DNA of 8,781 nucleotides from JAJNBA01 sp035696925 (lineage in GTDB: Bacteria > Actinomycetota > UBA4738 > HRBIN12), in the NCBI GenBank assembly GCA_035696925.1, contig DASSDW010000225.1, positions 1 to 8,781 of the forward strand, written 5' to 3'. Below, in pieces: positions 4,876 to 8,781 of this stretch. The notes under the pieces are model-generated. The model saw only the letters and a list, made by a program, of their open reading frames with translations, did no database searches and had not been told where the DNA came from. Both the position numbers and the translations under genes were made by a program. Positions within the stretch are counted from its first letter, which is position 1. Every line of letters starts with the position of its first letter.

Positions 4876-6711
4876 ATGAGAGCAACCAGACGTGCTCGCT
4901 CGCGCGTCGTGACCCTGCTGGTGTCGTCCGCGGTCCTGCTGGGAAGCGCGATCTCGGCTCCCGCTGGTTCCGCAGCCGAGTTGTGCAGCTCCACGCCCGA
5001 GGTCTTCCCCGTGGCAGATCTCGCGCCCGGCATGATGGCGACGGGATGGACGGTGGTCGAGGGCTCCGACCCGGTCTCCTTCGATGTCGAGATCCTCGGC
5101 GTCCTCCCCGACGGGATCGCCCCCGGCGTGGACTTCATCCTCGTCCACACGTCCGGACCGGTGATCGACGAGAGCGGCGGTATCGCCGCCGGCTTCTCCG
5201 GATCGCCCGTCTACATCGGCGGTGATCTCGTCGGCGCGATCGCCTACGGGTTCTCCGCGGCTGATCAGACCTTCGGAGGGGTTACTCCGGCCGAGGACAT
5301 GGTCCGGCTGCTCGAGTACCCGTCCGGCACCGGGCCGCTCGGGACGACGGGCGCGGCCTCACGACCCGCGTTCGCGCAAGAGGTGCGCGTTCCGTCTCAG
5401 CTCCGGCGAACCGCGGCCAGCGCCGCCGACACCGCTCTCGAGGCGATCCCGACGGTCGCGGAGCCACTTCGGATCCCGGTGACCGTCTCGGGATTGAACA
5501 CCCGTGGCTTCCGGCGATTCGCGAAGACGATGCGGCTCGGCGGCCTGCGATTGATCCCGTATCGTTCGGGGGCCGCGAGCCTCGGCGCGCTCTCCGCGGA
5601 TCCCCTCGCAGCCGGTGATGCGGTGGCCGGCGCGGTCAGCGTCGGAGATCTCACGGTTGCGGGGGTGGGAACGGCGACGCTCGTCTGCGACGACCTCCTG
5701 CTCGCGTTCGGCCATCCGTTCTTCTGGGACGGACGGGCGGGCGCCTATCCCATGGCAATGTACGGAGCCGACGTGCTCCAGGTGATCCCGGATCCCAGCA
5801 GCCTCGTCGGTGGATTCAAGATCGCCAACCTGACCGATCTGCACGGCATCATCGATCAGGATCGCCTCACGGGGATCCGCGGCATCGAAGGGGTGGAGCC
5901 CACCTCCGTTCCGGTCACGAGCGTCGTCGTCAACCCGGACGTCGTTTCGATCCGGGAGGGTGAGACGACGGTGTTCCGGCAAGCGACGGATACCTTCCCC
6001 TGGCTGCCGGACATCGCGGCGTTCCACCTTCTCGGGAACCAGGACACGGTGTTCGATCGCCTGGGCGACGGGACCGTGAGCCTCCGATTCGTCCTCGAGG
6101 GCGTCGGGCCGGACGGGGAGTCGTTCCAACTCGTCCGACCGAACATGCATTTCTCGGAGTTCGACGTGTCTTTCGAGAGCATCGTCGAGCTGTTCGCGTT
6201 CCTCTTCGAGATCCAGGACAACCCGTTCGGGCCCGTGTCGTTCACCAGCGTCCATGCGGAGTCCACGATCACCCAGGAGCACCTCACCGCCGAGGTCGTC
6301 CGGGTCGAGTCGGCCAGCTCGCTCCAGCCCGACTTCCGGGAGCGAGCCCGTCTCCGGGTGAGGCCCCGTGACACGATCAGCCTCCGGGTGTTCCTGCTCC
6401 CCGAGGGTGCAACCGACGAAGAGATGGTCGAGCTCCTCGTGCCGGTGCCTCGCAGCCGTTTCGGCGGCTCCTTGACGGTGGGCGGCGGCGGCGCCGACGA
6501 CTGCCTCTTCTGCTTCATCGAGGGAGAGGACGGCGGGGAGAAGGCGCCGGCCACGTTCGAGGACCTGTTGCGGGACCTTCGGCGTACCCACCGGAACAAC
6601 GACCTCGTCGCGTCCCTCCGTGTCGACGGAGGACGCGAACGAGAGGCGATCTCGAGGACCGACACGGTGATCGTCGGAGAAGAGCACGTCGAGATCATCG
6701 TGGTCCGCTGA
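4876..6711 (+). CDS. Secreted SpoIVB peptidase S55-like protein
   Basis: The 611-residue protein begins with a signal peptide: basic residues 1-10, hydrophobic residues 11-26, probable cleavage near GSAA at 31-34. The first domain (about 43-150) resembles the S55 serine peptidase core: FPVADLAPGMMATGWTV, then SFDVEILGVLPDGIAPG, then SGGIAAGFSGSPVYIGG (100-116) with Ser108 in the position of the SpoIVB nucleophile, and GVTPAEDM (135-142). A second conserved block VCDDLLLAFGHPFFW (270-284) supplies His280, the likely catalytic histidine. This Ser-before-His order is the reverse of Bacillus SpoIVB, and no PDZ domain is evident. The last 200 residues look beta-rich, with a Gly-rich stretch and a CLFC pair (543-546). 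Transcribed against both nuo units. The substrate is unknown and proteolysis is unproven; a structural, non-peptidase role is possible. Confidence 0.8.
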   Translation: MRATRRARSRVVTLLVSSAVLLGSAISAPAGSAAELCSSTPEVFPVADLAPGMMATGWTVVEGSDPVSFDVEILGVLPDGIAPGVDFILVHTSGPVIDESGGIAAGFSGSPVYIGGDLVGAIAYGFSAADQTFGGVTPAEDMVRLLEYPSGTGPLGTTGAASRPAFAQEVRVPSQLRRTAASAADTALEAIPTVAEPLRIPVTVSGLNTRGFRRFAKTMRLGGLRLIPYRSGAASLGALSADPLAAGDAVAGAVSVGDLTVAGVGTATLVCDDLLLAFGHPFFWDGRAGAYPMAMYGADVLQVIPDPSSLVGGFKIANLTDLHGIIDQDRLTGIRGIEGVEPTSVPVTSVVVNPDVVSIREGETTVFRQATDTFPWLPDIAAFHLLGNQDTVFDRLGDGTVSLRFVLEGVGPDGESFQLVRPNMHFSEFDVSFESIVELFAFLFEIQDNPFGPVSFTSVHAESTITQEHLTAEVVRVESASSLQPDFRERARLRVRPRDTISLRVFLLPEGATDEEMVELLVPVPRSRFGGSLTVGGGGADDCLFCFIEGEDGGEKAPATFEDLLRDLRRTHRNNDLVASLRVDGGREREAISRTDTVIVGEEHVEIIVVR

Positions 6712-6728
6712 GGACGATGGTTGGCAGC

Positions 6729-6754
6729 GTGAGGGACGCGGCGGCGTCCCTCAC
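6729..6754. terminator. Bidirectional hairpin between convergent genes
   Basis: GTGAGGGACGC, a GGCG loop and GCGTCCCTCAC form a perfect 11-base-pair stem, mostly G-C. It lies 17 bases after the stop of the S55-like gene and takes in the nuoN stop codon, so it can act on both convergent transcripts. Neither strand has a T-run after the stem, which is common for terminators in high-GC Actinomycetota; assignment rests on position and stem strength. Confidence 0.65.
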
Positions 6755-8268
6755 CACCTCAGGACCGAGGCGTCCCGGATGATGCCCACGATCACGCCGG
6801 GGAACACGCCGAGGAGGAGCGTCGCTGCGGCCGGGATCGCCAGGACGGCCCCCATCGCAGCGCTGTTGTCGGCCCCGTTCGTGGCCCTGTTCTCGGCGCC
6901 GATCCCCGCCCTCTCCGTGAAGCGGGGCGCCGCCGTTTCCGGCTCCTGCATATACATCAGCACGATCACGCGGAGATAGAAGAAGGCGGCTGCCACGCTG
7001 GCCACGACCCCGATCAGCGCCAGGACCCAGTACCCGGCGTCGATCGCGGCGGAGAAGACGTTCACCTTGGCGATGAACCCCGCGGTCGGGGGGATCCCGG
7101 CGAGCGAGAGCAGGAAGAGCGTCATCAGGGCGGCCGCGACCGGGTTCGTGCGGGCGAGGCCCGTGTAGTCGCCGATCCGGATCCGCTCCTCCCCGCGGCC
7201 GGAGACGACCATCACCGTGCCGAACGCGCCCACGGTCATCGCGGCGTACGCCACCAGGTAGAACATCGCGGCGCGGATGCCCGCCGAGCCCGCTGCCGTG
7301 AGCCCGGTCAGGATGAACCCCGCGTGTGCGATGCTCGAGTAGGCGAGCATCCGTTTCACGTTCGTCTGCGCGATCGCGAGGATGCTGCCGATCACGACCG
7401 AAGTGGCCGCGAGCCCCCAGACGACCGGCGCCCAGTCCCACGCGAGCGCCTGGAACGCGACGTCCAGGACGCGGATCAGCGCCCCGAACGCGGCGACCTT
7501 CGTCGCCGCAGACATGAAGGCCGTGATCGGTGTGGGTGCTCCCTGGTACACGTCGGGCGTCCACATGTGGAACGGAGCGGCCGAGACCTTGAACGCGAAT
7601 CCCACCGCCAGCAGCGCGAACCCGAGCACGGCGAGCGCCTGGTTCTCCCCCGTGCCGGTGAGGGCGAGCGCCATCGCCGCGATCTTGGTGGTGCCCGTCG
7701 CGCCGTAGGCCATCGCCACGCCGTAGAGGAAGAACGCCGAGCTGAACGCGCCGAGGAGGAAGTACTTCATCGCGGCCTCGTTCGCCGCCCTGCGCCCGGT
7801 GAGTCCCGTGAGCACGTACAACGCGAGCGAGAGGATCTCGAGGGCGAGGAACGTCAGGATCAGGTCCGCGGCCGCGACGATCAGCGTCATCCCGGACGTT
7901 GCGAACAGGAGCAACGGGGTGAACTCGCCTCGCTGCTCGTCGCCGGACCTCGCGAAGTACTGGTGGCCGAGGAGCAGGCCGAGCGCGGCGACGACGAGCA
8001 GGAGCAGCCGCGCCAGGACGGCGAAACGGTCGGTCGACACCGCGTCGCCCAGCACCGTGGCCGGCCCGTCCCAGTCCCAGAGCCAGAGGCTGGTCGCACC
8101 GGCGAAAACCACGCCCACGAGCCCGATCGACAGATGGATGACGGCCTCGGCCCGCTTCGCCAGTGCCTCGTAGAGGAGACCCGCCATCGCGAACACCACG
8201 AGGACGAGCTCGGGCAGCAGGGGCTCGAACACGAGCTCGGGCGTCGGGAGTGTTGCCTGACCGATCAC
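6751..8268 (-). CDS. nuoN: NADH-quinone oxidoreductase subunit N
   Basis: NuoN is one of three antiporter-like proton-pumping subunits of complex I. The protein is 505 residues with about 14 hydrophobic helices. Conserved charged residues are in place: Glu144 in FLALEILSLALY, Lys227 in FAFKVSAAPFHMW (with His234), Lys257 in SAATKVAAF, and Lys401 in GFIAKVNVF. Blocks such as AAMKYFLLGAFSSAFFLYG (165-183) and MLAYSSIAHAGF (307-318) are typical of the family. Between the last two helices (about 443-472) is a polar loop with two copies of a G-A-acid-N-x-A pattern. The GTG start at 8268 overlaps the nuoM stop as GTGA. The gene ends at the hairpin at 6729-6754, fitting its usual place as last gene of a nuo operon. 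Confidence 0.96.
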   Translation of the reverse strand: MIGQATLPTPELVFEPLLPELVLVVFAMAGLLYEALAKRAEAVIHLSIGLVGVVFAGATSLWLWDWDGPATVLGDAVSTDRFAVLARLLLLVVAALGLLLGHQYFARSGDEQRGEFTPLLLFATSGMTLIVAAADLILTFLALEILSLALYVLTGLTGRRAANEAAMKYFLLGAFSSAFFLYGVAMAYGATGTTKIAAMALALTGTGENQALAVLGFALLAVGFAFKVSAAPFHMWTPDVYQGAPTPITAFMSAATKVAAFGALIRVLDVAFQALAWDWAPVVWGLAATSVVIGSILAIAQTNVKRMLAYSSIAHAGFILTGLTAAGSAGIRAAMFYLVAYAAMTVGAFGTVMVVSGRGEERIRIGDYTGLARTNPVAAALMTLFLLSLAGIPPTAGFIAKVNVFSAAIDAGYWVLALIGVVASVAAAFFYLRVIVLMYMQEPETAAPRFTERAGIGAENRATNGADNSAAMGAVLAIPAAATLLLGVFPGVIVGIIRDASVLRW

Positions 8269-8781
8269 GGCGCGGCCGCCTCGTCCAGCGGAGGGATGAC
8301 GAGCGCCTGCTCCCGGACCCCGATGTCGGTCCGATGATCGGGGTCGACCCGAGCGATCACAGCCTCGGTCGCCGGGTCGATGCGGTCGGTCAGCAGCTTC
8401 GGCGCCACGCCGAAGACCAGGAGCAGCGAGAGCACCGGCGCGAGCACCACGACCTCGCGGAGACTCACGTCGGGGAGCGAACGATGCTCCTCACGCACGG
8501 GTCCGAACGCCATCCGCTGGTAGGACCAGAGGAGATAGATCGCGGCGAGCACCACGGCGGTCGCTGCGAGGGCCCCGAACCAGATGCTCACGGCGAACGT
8601 GCCCACGATCACCAGGAACTCGCCGACGAACCCGTTCAGACCGGGCAGTCCGGCGGAGGCGAACGCGGTGAACAGGAACGCGCCCATGAGCCACGGCATC
8701 ACCGAGGCGAGCCCGCCCATGCTGTCCAGGTCGCGGGTGTGCGTTCGCTCGTAGACCATGCCCACCAAGAGGAACAGCGCG
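8265..8781 (-). CDS. nuoM: NADH-quinone oxidoreductase subunit M (partial, C-terminal third)
   Basis: NuoM is the middle antiporter-like subunit of the complex I membrane arm. Only 171 C-terminal residues of about 500 are in the window; the frame is open to the right edge (first full codon 8780-8778). The visible part starts ALFLLVGMVYERTHTRDL, the canonical helix and loop of the family, followed by LPGLNGFVGEFLVIVGTF with the conserved Glu in GEFL. Three more hydrophobic helices follow, then a polar tail of about 35 residues ending LDEAAAP. Its TGA stop overlaps the nuoN GTG. Given the family arrangement, nuoL should lie to the right, outside the window. Confidence 0.94.
   Translation of the reverse strand, partial: ALFLLVGMVYERTHTRDLDSMGGLASVMPWLMGAFLFTAFASAGLPGLNGFVGEFLVIVGTFAVSIWFGALAATAVVLAAIYLLWSYQRMAFGPVREEHRSLPDVSLREVVVLAPVLSLLLVFGVAPKLLTDRIDPATEAVIARVDPDHRTDIGVREQALVIPPLDEAAAP

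Noticed and set aside
5359..6687. 442-codon minus-strand open frame antisense to the S55-like gene
   Set aside because: Arg/Glu/Asp/His-rich shadow without motifs, while the plus strand has a signal peptide and conserved S55-type blocks.
7324..8337. 337-codon plus-strand open frame antisense to nuoN
   Set aside because: Shadow composition (Arg, Glu, His, Asp), no motif, and full overlap with a clear nuoN.

Overview
The window is high-GC DNA (about two thirds G+C by eye) and tightly packed, with gene junctions that overlap by 4 to 23 bases and mostly GTG start codons. Protein sequences, gene order and the long-chain polyprenyl diphosphate synthase next to complex I genes all fit a menaquinone-using Actinomycetota-like bacterium. 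This is inference from style; there is no rRNA or other taxonomic marker.

Nearly everything belongs to NADH:quinone oxidoreductase (complex I, nuo). On the right, minus strand, are the C-terminal third of nuoM (8265-8781, cut by the window edge) and complete nuoN (6751-8268). They end at a strong hairpin (6729-6754) shared with a convergent plus-strand gene. That gene (4876-6711) encodes a secreted protein of the SpoIVB peptidase S55-like family. A 240-base divergent intergenic region (4636-4875), containing a perfect-arm 20-base palindrome, separates it from a second minus-strand unit: polyprenyl diphosphate synthase (3541-4635), nuoA, nuoB, nuoC, nuoH, nuoI, nuoJ and the first 60 codons of nuoK, which runs off the left edge.

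The second unit goes directly from nuoC to nuoH with a 4-base overlap. nuoD, nuoE, nuoF and nuoG are absent, so the NADH-oxidising module and the 49-kDa-type NuoD are not encoded here. The simplest reading is the junction of two loci: the 3' end of a canonical nuo operon (…M-N) followed by a second, reduced nuo cluster (A-B-C-H-I-J-K…) headed by the enzyme that builds the menaquinone tail. A single rearranged nuo locus is the alternative. Flanking sequence would decide.

Functionally, NuoB (cluster N2) and NuoI (clusters N6a/N6b) carry electrons to quinone at the NuoB/NuoH interface. NuoA, H, J, K, M and N are membrane proton-transfer subunits, and the polyprenyl synthase makes the side chain of the quinone substrate. 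The S55-like protein has no obvious link to respiration. No tRNA, rRNA, CRISPR array, insertion sequence or phage signal was seen.
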